This document shows, in pieces, positions 1 through 8,086 of a DNA stretch of 64,000 bases. The notes under the pieces were generated by a model, which had not been told where the DNA came from, searched no databases, and saw only the letters and a program-made list of their open reading frames with translations. The position numbers and the translations under genes are program-made. Position 1 is the stretch's first letter, and every line of letters starts with the position of its first letter. The stretch is from Lactobacillus gasseri ATCC 33323 = JCM 1131 (GTDB lineage Bacteria > Bacillota > Bacilli > Lactobacillales > Lactobacillaceae), in the NCBI RefSeq assembly GCF_000014425.1, contig NC_008530.1, forward strand, positions 1,178,001 to 1,242,000. Direction: 5' to 3'.

Positions 1-618
1 ACCAATTCCATAGCGACTAGTTCCAGATAATTTAACTGTTTTTCCCGAAAAAGTTAAGTGCTTCTTTCCTCGAATAACTTCTACCTTCACCTTTTTATCT
101 TTCAGAGAAGAAACATACTTAATTAATTCTCCACTAGAAGTAAATTTTCTATCATTCACGCTAACTAAAACATCCCCAACCTTCAACTTCTTCCTAAAAG
201 TTGAAATTTTCATAACTTCCATCACATAAACGCCTAAAAATTCTTGACGATAAGGGACTTTTGCCTTTTTAGCTGCGTAATAGATTGCATTGTTCTGACT
301 AGTTTCCATGTAGTATTGCTGCATTTGATTATATTCAGTACTGCTTGATGTCCCCATTAATTCAGTTTTTGAATACCGACTATCTCCTGGTCTAAGAAAG
401 CTAGTTAAATAATCAATCATAACTGCAGGACGCTCACTCACGGTTACTAGATAAAAATTAGGATTAGGTTTTCTGGTACTTTTAACATACTTACTAATTT
501 GGAAAGCTTCACCTGGTGCCTCAATATAGTATTGCGTAGGCCATAGACAAAAAACAACTGCTATTAAAAATGCTGCTATTCCTAGCAGCCAAAATTTTAT
601 TTTTTTATTTTTCTTCAT
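1..618 (-). CDS. sepM: SepM/YlbL-family PDZ serine protease, N-terminal part (cut by window edge)
   Basis: This is the first 206 codons of a protein that runs off the left edge. It opens with a lysine-rich start and one hydrophobic signal-anchor (about residues 9-25, WLLGIAAFLIAVVF), followed by the conserved QYYIEAPGEA segment of the family. Residues about 135-195 form a PDZ domain (VGDVLVSVNDRKF). The Ser-Lys catalytic part of the Lon-type peptidase domain lies outside the window. Family members are membrane-anchored proteases that clip secreted peptides or membrane proteins; the substrate here is unknown. The ATG at 618 lies inside the end of coaD (14-base overlap), so the two are translationally coupled. 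This is the last visible gene of the ftsW operon. Confidence 0.85.
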   Translation of the reverse strand, partial: MKKNKKIKFWLLGIAAFLIAVVFCLWPTQYYIEAPGEAFQISKYVKSTRKPNPNFYLVTVSERPAVMIDYLTSFLRPGDSRYSKTELMGTSSSTEYNQMQQYYMETSQNNAIYYAAKKAKVPYRQEFLGVYVMEVMKISTFRKKLKVGDVLVSVNDRKFTSSGELIKYVSSLKDKKVKVEVIRGKKHLTFSGKTVKLSGTSRYGIG

Positions 619-1105
619 TATTTTGATTCCTCAGCTTTTCTTCCAAGGCAGCTGCCACTGGCTTTGGAACTAGAGTTGAAACATTGCCACCAAAAAATAC
701 TGTTTCTTTAATCATACTTGAAGAAATGAAGCTATCTTCTGGACGAGTAAACAATAAAACTGTATTTAACTTTGGATCTAAAGTCTTATTAATTCCAGCA
801 ATATCACGCTCATAGTTAAAATCAGTGGTATTTCTCAATCCTCGAACAATTGCCCCTGCATTAAGTTCATGCGCTACTTCAACAGTCAATTCAGCCGGAC
901 GAGCAATTACTTCAATATTTTTGTCGTTTTCAAAAACTTTCTTAGCCAAATCTAAGCGTTCTTTTTCATCAAAAAGATATTTCTTACTTGTATTCGTCAT
1001 AATTACTACATACAGCTTTTCAAACATTCTAGCTGCTGCTTCAACCACTTCAGCATGACCGTTGGTTATTGGATCGAAACTCCCAGGAAAAATTGCCTTT
1101 GTCAT
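605..1105 (-). CDS. coaD: phosphopantetheine adenylyltransferase
   Basis: CoaD transfers AMP from ATP to 4'-phosphopantetheine, giving dephospho-CoA, the penultimate step of CoA synthesis in the cytosol. The 166-residue length is normal. The nucleotidyltransferase motif is at the N terminus (FPGSFDPITNGH, residues 6-17), and the second motif ISSSMIKE follows near residues 127-134. The ATG at 1105 has a GGGAG Shine-Dalgarno just upstream. It sits one base after rsmD, the same order as in Bacillus (ylbH/rsmD-coaD), and overlaps sepM at its 3' end. Confidence 0.97.
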   Translation of the reverse strand: MTKAIFPGSFDPITNGHAEVVEAAARMFEKLYVVIMTNTSKKYLFDEKERLDLAKKVFENDKNIEVIARPAELTVEVAHELNAGAIVRGLRNTTDFNYERDIAGINKTLDPKLNTVLLFTRPEDSFISSSMIKETVFFGGNVSTLVPKPVAAALEEKLRNQNNEEK

Positions 1106-1106
1106 T

Positions 1107-1655
1107 TTACTCCCTCTTGTAAACTTTTACTTTTGTTCTACCTAACTGATGATCCTTAATAATTGAAAAGCCAGAAACTTCTGGTAATTCATCATGTTCA
1201 TCAGTTTCAGCTACAACCAATGCATTTTCACTTAATAAATTATTTTTAAGCAGTTTAGTCATAATCTTAACAATTTTTTGCTTAGCATACGGAGGATCAA
1301 GAAAAATTAAATCAAACTTTTTCTCTTCCTCATTTAAAATTTTAATTGCACGATTATCACTGCATTTTAGAACTCTAAACCTATCCTCTTCCTTAGTAAG
1401 CTCAACGTTTTTTCTAATAATTTGACATGCCTGACCGCTAATATCAACCAAAACTGCACTGTCATAGCCACGCGAAACAGCCTCAATTCCTAAAGCTCCA
1501 CTACCAGCATACAAATCTAATACTTGCCCGCCATCAAAAAATTGACCTAAAGAGTTAAATAAAGAGCCTTTTACTTTATCACTAGTCGGACGAGTAGCAT
1601 TACTTTTTAAAGTATGTAAATTACGCTTAGCATATTTTCCTGCAATAATTCTCAA
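1107..1655 (-). CDS. rsmD: 16S rRNA (guanine(966)-N2)-methyltransferase RsmD
   Basis: RsmD methylates G966 of 16S rRNA using S-adenosylmethionine. The protein has the family opening MRIIAGKYAKRNL, the SAM-binding motif VLDLYAGSGALGIEAVSRG (around residues 45-63) and the catalytic DPPY motif (FLDPPYAK, around 119-126). The length of 182 residues is typical. The start is a TTG at 1655 preceded by GAGG, overlapping the end of the ylbG-like gene by 4 bases. It lies in the ftsW-ylbG-rsmD-coaD-sepM operon. Confidence 0.96.
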   Translation of the reverse strand: MRIIAGKYAKRNLHTLKSNATRPTSDKVKGSLFNSLGQFFDGGQVLDLYAGSGALGIEAVSRGYDSAVLVDISGQACQIIRKNVELTKEEDRFRVLKCSDNRAIKILNEEEKKFDLIFLDPPYAKQKIVKIMTKLLKNNLLSENALVVAETDEHDELPEVSGFSIIKDHQLGRTKVKVYKRE

Positions 1656-1987
1656 ACTCGTAAATCCTCGTTTTCTTCCCGTAATTTTTCTGCTTCTTCT
1701 TTTAGTTCACGCATCATCTTTTCTTCGTGTTCAGCAGAAAAATCAAGCTCATCTGTTTTTGAAGTCTCTACTGACTGAACATAATTCTTACTCTTTAATT
1801 CAGCAATTACCTTTGGAGCATATTCTGAACTTACATATAGAACTACATACTTATTTTTACGTGAAAAATAGATAATATTGCCAAATCGGCGCAACTTGTA
1901 TTGATCGCTAATTTGATAAAGCCAAACAATTACCTGCGTGCGCGCAGTCATTTTATTATTTGGCTCATCTTTAAAAACCAAACTCAA
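1652..1987 (-). CDS. YlbG family protein (DUF2129)
   Basis: A cytosolic protein of 111 residues. The first 80 match the YlbG/DUF2129 family (IVWLYQISDQYKLRRFGNI, then a beta-rich segment), a family widespread in Firmicutes with no settled function and regularly found upstream of rsmD. The C-terminal 30 residues are a highly charged Glu/Lys helix (AEHEEKMMRELKEEAEKL), probably a short coiled coil. The start is TTG at 1987 behind AGGAG, overlapping the end of ftsW by 4 bases, so translation is coupled to ftsW. Confidence 0.88.
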   Translation of the reverse strand: MSLVFKDEPNNKMTARTQVIVWLYQISDQYKLRRFGNIIYFSRKNKYVVLYVSSEYAPKVIAELKSKNYVQSVETSKTDELDFSAEHEEKMMRELKEEAEKLREENEDLRV

Positions 1988-3168
1988 AGTACACTCCTAC
2001 TTTCTATCATTGCCTTCTTTTCAGCAGCTGAAATATTTAAGACTAATCCTAAAGCGGCAGTTAGAACAATCATTGAAGATCCACCATAAGAAATAAACGG
2101 CAAGGTTACCCCAGTGATCGGTAAAAGACCCAAAACTGCTCCTACATTAAAGAGCGTTTCGGTAAAAATCATAGTTACTACACCAAAGCAAACTAAAGCA
2201 TTAAACTGTGAATTAGCGTGAATTCCTACTTCCATAATGCGCCACATCAAGAAGAACAATAAGGTAATAATCACAATTGCACCAATTACACCTAACTCTT
2301 CAGCAGTAATGGATAAAATAAAGTCAGTATATGGTTCTGGCAAATAACCTCTTTTTTGCATGCTGTTACCTAAGCCAACCCCAAATAAACCACCATTATG
2401 AATTGCATAATAGGAATTGACTAACTGAGCACCGCCAGTTTTTTCTAATTTGAAGGGATGAACAAAGGCTAACAAGCGCTGGAACTGATAAGAATCCTTA
2501 ATAAATCCTGGTGTCCAAACCAATAACACTAGCATCAGCAAAACAATCCCAATGAAAAGTCCAATAAGCCAATACACGGCTAACTTAGTGGGAATACCAG
2601 AAACACTGTACATCACAAAAACAATCATAAACAGAATGGCTGATCCACCAAAATCTGGTTCTAAAATAACCAGCCCAATCATCATAAATGAAATGACCGT
2701 TGGCCCAAATAAATTATGCCAAATCTGACCGGGAACAAACTTTCCATCACGTCTTGATAAAACAAAAGCTAAATATAATACTAAAGACAACTTGGCTACT
2801 TCTACTGGTTGAATATTAATAAAACCTAAATTGATCCAACCAACTGCACCGTTAATAGCAGCTTTTCCATGACTAATTACTTTCAAGACAATCAAAAAGA
2901 ATAGCATTAAAAATGAAATGCCTAAATAAGACATAACAAATTTTCTATTTTTGAATATTTTTAATTTTAAAGCAAAACATGGAATTCCAAAGAATAAAAA
3001 TGCAGCAACAAAATATATAATTTGCCTTTTCATATATACACTAGGTGAAAAGCCATTTACTAACAAAATATCCGAACTTGCTGAATAGACCATGATAACC
3101 CCAATGGTTGACAAAATCAGGTATGGGATCAAGATGCTATAGTCTAAGTATCTTAATTTTTGTCGCAC
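1984..3168 (-). CDS. ftsW: SEDS peptidoglycan glycosyltransferase FtsW
   Basis: A polytopic membrane protein of 394 residues of the SEDS (FtsW/RodA/SpoVE) family, which polymerises lipid II into septal glycan strands with a partner class B PBP. There are about ten hydrophobic segments. Family signatures are visible: a conserved loop DFGGSAILF, and GLLPITGVTLPFISYGGSS near the C terminus. The assignment to FtsW rather than RodA rests on context: a separate SEDS gene at 55681-56877 sits in a rod-shape operon, while this one leads ftsW-ylbG-rsmD-coaD. The start is GTG at 3168 with AAGGGG upstream. A promoter is proposed at 3204-3212. Confidence 0.92.
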   Translation of the reverse strand: MRQKLRYLDYSILIPYLILSTIGVIMVYSASSDILLVNGFSPSVYMKRQIIYFVAAFLFFGIPCFALKLKIFKNRKFVMSYLGISFLMLFFLIVLKVISHGKAAINGAVGWINLGFINIQPVEVAKLSLVLYLAFVLSRRDGKFVPGQIWHNLFGPTVISFMMIGLVILEPDFGGSAILFMIVFVMYSVSGIPTKLAVYWLIGLFIGIVLLMLVLLVWTPGFIKDSYQFQRLLAFVHPFKLEKTGGAQLVNSYYAIHNGGLFGVGLGNSMQKRGYLPEPYTDFILSITAEELGVIGAIVIITLLFFLMWRIMEVGIHANSQFNALVCFGVVTMIFTETLFNVGAVLGLLPITGVTLPFISYGGSSMIVLTAALGLVLNISAAEKKAMIESRSVL

Positions 3169-3203
3169 GATATACTTGCCCCTTTAGTTAAATAATCTTT
3201 CTT

Positions 3204-3212
3204 ATTATATCA
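3204..3212 (-). promoter_or_regulatory. extended -10 promoter for the ftsW operon
   Basis: Reading the minus strand, TGATATAAT is a consensus extended -10 box (TGn plus TATAAT). No good -35 is visible because the upstream bases belong to the typA terminator U-run. The transcript would start about 35 bases before the ftsW GTG codon. Confidence 0.6.
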
Positions 3213-3226
3213 CTACCTTTACGGAT

Positions 3227-3260
3227 AAAAAAAAGTAGCTCCACAAAATGAGCTACTTTT
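3227..3260 (-). terminator. intrinsic terminator of typA
   Basis: A 10-bp perfect stem AAAGTAGCTC / GAGCTACTTT with an 8-base loop, followed on the minus strand by a run of U. It lies 23 bases after the typA stop codon and separates typA from the ftsW operon. Confidence 0.93.
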
Positions 3261-3282
3261 AAAAAATCAAATAAGAATTTAA

Positions 3283-5115
3283 CTACTTATTACGTCTCTT
3301 ATCTGCCTTTTTTCTTTCGTTAGTATTTAAGATCTTCTTACGTAAACGAATACTTTCTGGAGTTACTTCACAGTATTCATCGTCATTCAAGAATTCAATA
3401 GCTTCTTCCAAAGTCATAGTCTTAGGAGTCTTAATTGAAGCTGAGTGGTCCTTACCTGCTGCACGGGTGTTAGTTAAGTTCTTACCCTTAGTTACGTTAA
3501 CAGCAATATCACGTTCACGTGAAGATTGACCTACAATCATACCTTCGTAAACTTCAACACCAGCACCGATGAATAATTCACCACGTTGCTCAACTGATTG
3601 AAGTGAGTAAGTAGTTGATTGACCTTGGTTAATTGAAACCAAAGCACCATTACGACGACCTGGTTCCCAGTTCTTAACTACTGGCTTATATGAATCAAAA
3701 GTATGGTTCATAATTCCGTAACCAGCAGTTTGAGACATGAATTCATTGTTGTAACCAATCAAACCACGTGATGGTACTAAGAATTCAAGTCTAGTTTGAC
3801 CATTACCAGTAGATTCCATATTCTTCATTTCACCTTTTCTTTGTGAAAGAGAATCGATAACTGAACCTACATAAGCATCTGGGGTATCAACTTGAACTGC
3901 TTCAAATGGTTCACACATTTGACCATCAATTTCGCGGTAGATAACTTTAGGACGTGAAAGTTGCAATTCGAATCCTTCACGACGAAGTTCTTCAACTAAA
4001 ATTGACAAGTGTAATTCACCACGACCAGAAACAGTCCAAGCATTTAATTGATCAGTTGGTTCTACCTTCAAAGAAACGTCAGTACGAGTTTGACGAATCA
4101 AACGGTCTTCAAGTTTCTTAGGAGTAACTTGGTCTCCTTCACGACCTGCAAATGGTGAGTCATTGGCAACAAAGTCCATTTGAAGAGTTGGTGGATCAAT
4201 CTTAAGAAGTGGTAATGCTTCAGGCTTATCTGCAGAAGCAATAGTTTCACCAACATAAATATCATTAATACCTGAAATAGCAATAATGTCGCCAGCTTTT
4301 GCTTCTTGAATTTCGTTACGCTTCAAACCGAAGTAACCGAATAACTTAGTAACACGGAAGTTTTGAGTTGAGCCATCACGTTTCATAACAGTGATGTTGT
4401 CCCCAACCTTAACTTTTCCACGGTAAATACGACCTACACCGATACGTCCTACATAGTCATCCCAATCAAGCATAGTAATTTGGAATTGTAGTGGTTCATC
4501 AGAATTGTCAACTGGAGCAGGAATATTCTTAACAATAGTATCAAAAATAGGATCCATTGTTTCTTCTTGCTTAGCTGGGTCTGAATCATATGAAGACGTA
4601 CCATTCAAAGCAGATGCATAAACAACTGGGAAATCAAGCTGTTCATCACTAGCACCTAATTCGATGAATAATTCAAGAACTTCATCTAGAACTTCCTTTG
4701 GACGAGCACCTGGACGGTCAATCTTGTTAATAACTACGATTGGCTTAACGCCAGCTTCTAAGGCCTTCTTAAGCACAAAACGAGTTTGTGGCATAGTACC
4801 TTCGTAGGCGTCAACAAGTAATAAACATCCATCAACCATGTGCATGATACGTTCTACTTCACCACCGAAGTCAGCGTGTCCTGGTGTATCTAAGATGTTA
4901 ATTGTAGTGTCACCATACTTAACAGCAGTGTTCTTAGATAAGATAGTAATACCACGTTCACGTTCAATAGCATTGGAGTCCATAGCACGGTCTTCTAGGT
5001 TCATGTGCTCTGGCAATGTATCTGATTGTTTTAATAATTGGTTAACCAAAGTAGTCTTACCGTGGTCAACGTGTGCGATAATGGCAATATTTCTAATATC
5101 GTCTCTTCTTTGCAA
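3283..5115 (-). CDS. typA: ribosome-associated GTPase TypA/BipA
   Basis: TypA is a translational GTPase of the EF-G class that acts on the 50S subunit, most needed in the cold and under stress. The G1 motif [10 protein letters not shown] is at the N terminus; G2 RERGITI, G3 [14 protein letters not shown] and G4 [10 protein letters not shown] follow, then the EF-G-like domains and the TypA C-terminal domain. I place the start at the TTG at 5115, giving LQRRDDIRN: it sits 8 bases after GGGGAGG. The in-frame ATG at 5139 has no Shine-Dalgarno and abuts a terminator hairpin. This gives 610 residues, the normal length. It is monocistronic between the promoter at 5228-5256 and the terminator at 3227-3260. 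Confidence 0.95.
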   Translation of the reverse strand: MQRRDDIRNIAIIAHVDHGKTTLVNQLLKQSDTLPEHMNLEDRAMDSNAIERERGITILSKNTAVKYGDTTINILDTPGHADFGGEVERIMHMVDGCLLLVDAYEGTMPQTRFVLKKALEAGVKPIVVINKIDRPGARPKEVLDEVLELFIELGASDEQLDFPVVYASALNGTSSYDSDPAKQEETMDPIFDTIVKNIPAPVDNSDEPLQFQITMLDWDDYVGRIGVGRIYRGKVKVGDNITVMKRDGSTQNFRVTKLFGYFGLKRNEIQEAKAGDIIAISGINDIYVGETIASADKPEALPLLKIDPPTLQMDFVANDSPFAGREGDQVTPKKLEDRLIRQTRTDVSLKVEPTDQLNAWTVSGRGELHLSILVEELRREGFELQLSRPKVIYREIDGQMCEPFEAVQVDTPDAYVGSVIDSLSQRKGEMKNMESTGNGQTRLEFLVPSRGLIGYNNEFMSQTAGYGIMNHTFDSYKPVVKNWEPGRRNGALVSINQGQSTTYSLQSVEQRGELFIGAGVEVYEGMIVGQSSRERDIAVNVTKGKNLTNTRAAGKDHSASIKTPKTMTLEEAIEFLNDDEYCEVTPESIRLRKKILNTNERKKADKRRNK

Positions 5116-5139
5116 AAGAAATTCCTCCCCGAACTTCAT

Positions 5140-5164
5140 AAAAAAACTGTGACTCCAGTCACAG
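5140..5164 (-). terminator. terminator-like hairpin in the typA leader
   Basis: On the minus strand, CTGTGACT / AGTCACAG forms an 8-bp inverted repeat followed by seven U, the layout of a Rho-independent terminator. It lies between the typA promoter (5228-5256) and the Shine-Dalgarno (GGGGAGG, about 5124-5130), so it can only act as a leader attenuator or a 5'-end stabiliser. No competing antiterminator pairing was obvious by eye. Confidence 0.75.
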
Positions 5165-5227
5165 CTATCTTATGCAAAATAATAATGCAGTTATTGAAGC
5201 TTTATATCTCTATAGTTTCGTTTTACA

Positions 5228-5256
5228 ATTCTACTCTAAAAATATCATGCCGTCAA
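5228..5256 (-). promoter_or_regulatory. sigma-A type promoter for typA
   Basis: On the minus strand TTGACG (5251-5256), a 17-base spacer and TAGAAT (5228-5233). The predicted start is near 5221, leaving a leader of about 105 bases that contains the hairpin at 5140-5164. A second TATAAT on the same strand (about 5297-5302) lacks a good -35. Confidence 0.8.
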
Positions 5257-5318
5257 CGAAAGTACAAGCTGTGAACTGTTTATTTTTAACAAAAATATTA
5301 TACCAAAAACTTCGATTA

Positions 5319-5347
5319 TTGCCGTCTTTTCTTTCAATTGTTATCAT
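5319..5347 (+). promoter_or_regulatory. sigma-A type promoter for def
   Basis: TTGCCG (5319-5324), a 17-base spacer and TATCAT (5342-5347), with a short leader before the AAGGAGA Shine-Dalgarno of def at 5369-5375. Confidence 0.65.
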
Positions 5348-5383
5348 ATTCATAGCAAATTTAAAATTAAGGAGATAATTATT

Positions 5384-5938
5384 TTGATTTTAATGCATGA
5401 TATTACGCGCGATGGCAACCCCGTTTTAAGACAAGTTGCTAAGCCATTAACTTTCCCATTAGCTGATGAATACAAAGAATTAGCTGATGAAATGATGCAA
5501 TATTTAATTAATTCGCAAGATCCTAAAATTGCTGAAAAGCACCAATTAAGAGCTGGCGTTGGTTTAGCTGCTCCACAAGTTGGCAAGAGCATTCAAATGG
5601 CTGCCCTTTTAGTTCCAAATGATAAAGGTGAAATTATTTTTAAGGAAGTTTTTGTCAATCCAAAAATTATTTCTGAATCAGTAAGAAAAGCTTGTCTTGC
5701 TGAAGGCGAAGGCTGCCTAAGTGTAGATAAAGATATTGAAGGCTATGTTCCTCGTCCTGATAAGTTAAAGATTCATTATTATACAGTTGACGGTGAAGAA
5801 AAGACAATTCGCCTAAAAGATTATCCAGCAATTGTTGCTTCTCACGAAATTGACCACTTAAATGGTCACTTATTCTATGACCGTATCAATAAGCAAAATC
5901 CTTTTGATTTAGCCGAAGATACCATTGTTATTTCTTAA
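5384..5938 (+). CDS. def: peptide deformylase
   Basis: Def removes the formyl group from the N-terminal methionine of new proteins; it is an iron/zinc metalloenzyme at the ribosome. All three motifs are present: [16 protein letters not shown] with the metal-ligand cysteine, and the zinc motif HEIDHLNG (two His ligands and catalytic Glu). The 184-residue length and the insertion between motifs 1 and 2 fit the Gram-positive type 2 class. The TTG at 5384 follows AAGGAGA by 8 bases; an in-frame ATG three codons later is the alternative start. It is monocistronic, with its own promoter and terminator. Confidence 0.97.
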   Translation: MILMHDITRDGNPVLRQVAKPLTFPLADEYKELADEMMQYLINSQDPKIAEKHQLRAGVGLAAPQVGKSIQMAALLVPNDKGEIIFKEVFVNPKIISESVRKACLAEGEGCLSVDKDIEGYVPRPDKLKIHYYTVDGEEKTIRLKDYPAIVASHEIDHLNGHLFYDRINKQNPFDLAEDTIVIS

Positions 5939-5964
5939 AAATTTAGTTTTGATTTTTGAAATCA

Positions 5965-5996
5965 GACGATAGGGCAAAAAACTCTATCGTCTTTTT
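5965..5996 (+). terminator. intrinsic terminator of def
   Basis: An 8-bp stem GACGATAG / CTATCGTC with an 11-base A-rich loop followed by TTTTT, 26 bases after the def stop codon. Confidence 0.92.
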
Positions 5997-6017
5997 ACGT
6001 ACTATATATGAAGTAAA

Positions 6018-6045
6018 TTGGTATACTTAAAAGTAAGTTTATGAT
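6018..6045 (+). promoter_or_regulatory. probable promoter of the rpoY-rnjA operon
   Basis: TTGGTA (6018-6023), a 16-base spacer and TATGAT (6040-6045). The alternative -10 TAAAAT four bases on has a poorer -35. The start would be near 6052, only about 15 bases before the leader hairpin at 6067. Confidence 0.55.
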
Positions 6046-6066
6046 AAAATTTTAATAGCTATGAAT

Positions 6067-6095
6067 TTCTGCGACTTTTTCGCAGAAGTTTTTTT
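6067..6095 (+). terminator. terminator-like hairpin in the rpoY-rnjA leader
   Basis: An 8-bp perfect stem TTCTGCGA / TCGCAGAA with a 5-base loop, then G and seven T. It lies between the proposed promoter and the AAGGAG Shine-Dalgarno of rpoY. It cannot be the def terminator, which is at 5965-5996, so it is a leader attenuator or a 5' stabilising structure. Confidence 0.75.
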
Positions 6096-6125
6096 GAACG
6101 TTTTAATATAAGGAGATTATAAGAA

Positions 6126-6353
6126 ATGATCTACAAAGTTTTATACCAAAAAGACCAGATCGTTAATCCAAGAAGAGAAACTACTAAAACTCTTTTTTTA
6201 GAAGCAGATAATGTAGTTGCAGCAAGAACTATGGTTGAGGATAATACCCCCTACAACATTGAACTCATCCAAGAATTAACTGGAAACTCACTTGCTTACG
6301 AAAAGCAAAATCCAGATTTTAAGCTGACAACTTTCAAATCTGAAGATAAATAA
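6126..6353 (+). CDS. rpoY: RNA polymerase epsilon subunit (DUF1447)
   Basis: A 75-residue protein matching the small RNA polymerase-associated epsilon subunit of Firmicutes: [11 protein letters not shown], the [13 protein letters not shown] segment and the acidic C-terminal half are typical. The subunit binds core RNA polymerase and its fold resembles the phage inhibitor Gp2. The ATG follows AAGGAG by 10 bases. rnjA begins 5 bases after its stop, the usual Firmicutes arrangement linking an RNA polymerase subunit with RNase J1. Confidence 0.93.
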   Translation: MIYKVLYQKDQIVNPRRETTKTLFLEADNVVAARTMVEDNTPYNIELIQELTGNSLAYEKQNPDFKLTTFKSEDK

Positions 6354-6358
6354 CGACC

Positions 6359-8038
6359 TTGAAATTAAAGAATAACGAAGTCGGCGTTTTCGCTATAGGG
6401 GGTCTAGGCGAAATCGGCCGTAATATGTACTGCGTTGAGTACCAAGATGAGATTATCATCATGGACTGCGGTATTAAATTCCCAGAAGATGACATGATGG
6501 GAATTAATTATGTTATCTCAGACTATTCTTACCTTGTTAAGAATAGAAAAAAAATCAAAGCATTGGTTGTCACTCACGGACACGAAGACCACATTGGTGG
6601 GATTCCTTACCTTTTAAAGAAAATTCCTGAAATTCCAGTTTATGCAACTCCATTTGCTCTCGCTCTAATTCGCGGAAAACTTGATGAACATGGAATTTTA
6701 AATTCTAGTGAGCTTCACGAAGAGCATGAAGATACTGTTTTGAAGTTTGATAAGCTTTCAGTTAGTTTTTTCAGAACAACTCACTCAATCCCTGACACTT
6801 TGGGAATTGCAGTTCATACTCCAGAAGGTGCAGTTGTCTTTACGGGAGATTTTAAGTTTGACTTAACTCCTGTAATGAGTCAACCTGCCCCTGACTTTCA
6901 GAAGATGGCCAAGTTAGGTCAAGAAGGTGTACTCGCCCTCCTGTCTGACTCAACTAATGCGGAAGTTCCAACCTTTACAAAATCAGAAAGATTCGTTGCT
7001 CATTCCTTACACGATATCATCACTGGAATTAAAGGTAGAATTATTTTTGCAACCTTTGCTTCTAACCTTTATCGTGTGTCAACCGCTATTAAAGCAGCTG
7101 TTGACACCGGAAGAAAAGTTGCAATCTTTGGTCGCTCAATGGAAAATGGTGTTCAAAATGGTATTGATCTTGGCTATCTAAATATCCCAGAAGGAACTTT
7201 AGTCGATGCCAACGAAATCAACCATACTCCACCTGAAAAAGCAATGATTTTATGTACTGGTTCTCAAGGAGAACCACTTGCAGCTCTTTCAAGAATTGCA
7301 GATGGAACTCACCGTCAAATTTCATTACAACCAGGCGATACAGTAATCTTTTCATCTAACCCTATTCCGGGCAATACAACCAGTGTTAACCACTTAATTA
7401 ATAAGTTAACTGAAGCTGGTGCTAATGTTGTTCATGGCAAGATTCATAATGTCCACACTTCTGGACACGCTGGTCAAGAAGAACAAAAGATGATGATTGA
7501 GTTAACCAAGCCTGAATACTTCATTCCTGTTCACGGTGAATACAGAATGCAAGTTGTTCATACTGAAACTGCTCAGTCTACTGGCATGGCTAAAGATCAT
7601 ACCTTTGTTTTAAAAAATGGCGATGTACTTGCTTTAACTAAAGATTCTTCAAGAATCGCTGGTCACATTAATATCCCAGATGTCTTTGTTGATACTTCTG
7701 GTAGTGATGATGTTGGAAATATCGTCGTTCGTGACCGCCAAATTTTAGCTGAAGAAGGTCTTGTGGTAGTTGTAGCAACTGTTGACTACAAGCACCAACG
7801 TGTCTTAGCAGGACCAGATATTTTAAGTCGTGGTTTTGTTTACATGCGTGAATCAACTGAGTTGATTAGTCAAGCACAGAAACATGTCTACCACATTCTT
7901 AAGACTGAAATGGCTAAAGATCCACAACCAAAAGAAAATGAAATTAGAAAGGCAATTATTGAAAATCTTCAAGATTTCTTATATTCAAAGACTGAAAGAA
8001 GACCGATGATTTTGCCAATGCTAATTGAAAAGAAATAA
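6359..8038 (+). CDS. rnjA: ribonuclease J1
   Basis: RNase J1 is the 5'-to-3' exonuclease and endonuclease of mRNA decay and rRNA maturation in Firmicutes. The 559-residue protein has the metallo-beta-lactamase zinc motif HGHEDHIGG (residues 73-81), the GDFKFD segment, the beta-CASP region with SGHAGQEE, and the C-terminal HGEYRM motif. The start is TTG at 6359, five bases after the rpoY stop. No clear Shine-Dalgarno is visible, so translation probably depends on coupling to rpoY. A terminator follows at 8039-8065. Confidence 0.96.
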   Translation: MKLKNNEVGVFAIGGLGEIGRNMYCVEYQDEIIIMDCGIKFPEDDMMGINYVISDYSYLVKNRKKIKALVVTHGHEDHIGGIPYLLKKIPEIPVYATPFALALIRGKLDEHGILNSSELHEEHEDTVLKFDKLSVSFFRTTHSIPDTLGIAVHTPEGAVVFTGDFKFDLTPVMSQPAPDFQKMAKLGQEGVLALLSDSTNAEVPTFTKSERFVAHSLHDIITGIKGRIIFATFASNLYRVSTAIKAAVDTGRKVAIFGRSMENGVQNGIDLGYLNIPEGTLVDANEINHTPPEKAMILCTGSQGEPLAALSRIADGTHRQISLQPGDTVIFSSNPIPGNTTSVNHLINKLTEAGANVVHGKIHNVHTSGHAGQEEQKMMIELTKPEYFIPVHGEYRMQVVHTETAQSTGMAKDHTFVLKNGDVLALTKDSSRIAGHINIPDVFVDTSGSDDVGNIVVRDRQILAEEGLVVVVATVDYKHQRVLAGPDILSRGFVYMRESTELISQAQKHVYHILKTEMAKDPQPKENEIRKAIIENLQDFLYSKTERRPMILPMLIEKK

Positions 8039-8065
8039 AATAAGCCCCAAACGGGGCTTATTTTT
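8039..8065 (+). terminator. intrinsic terminator of rnjA
   Basis: A stem AATAAGCCCC / GGGGCTTATT with an AAAC loop running into TTTTT. It ends about 22 bases before the start codon of the next gene. Confidence 0.92.
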
Positions 8066-8086
8066 ATATGAGTTAGGCAATTAAAA

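Noticed and set aside
5297-5302. minus-strand TATAAT upstream of typA as the main promoter
   Set aside because: No acceptable -35 at 16-18 bases; the TTGACG/TAGAAT pair at 5228-5256 is better placed and spaced.
5172-5378. short plus-strand frames between typA and def
   Set aside because: They fall over the divergent promoters and the typA leader and resemble no protein.
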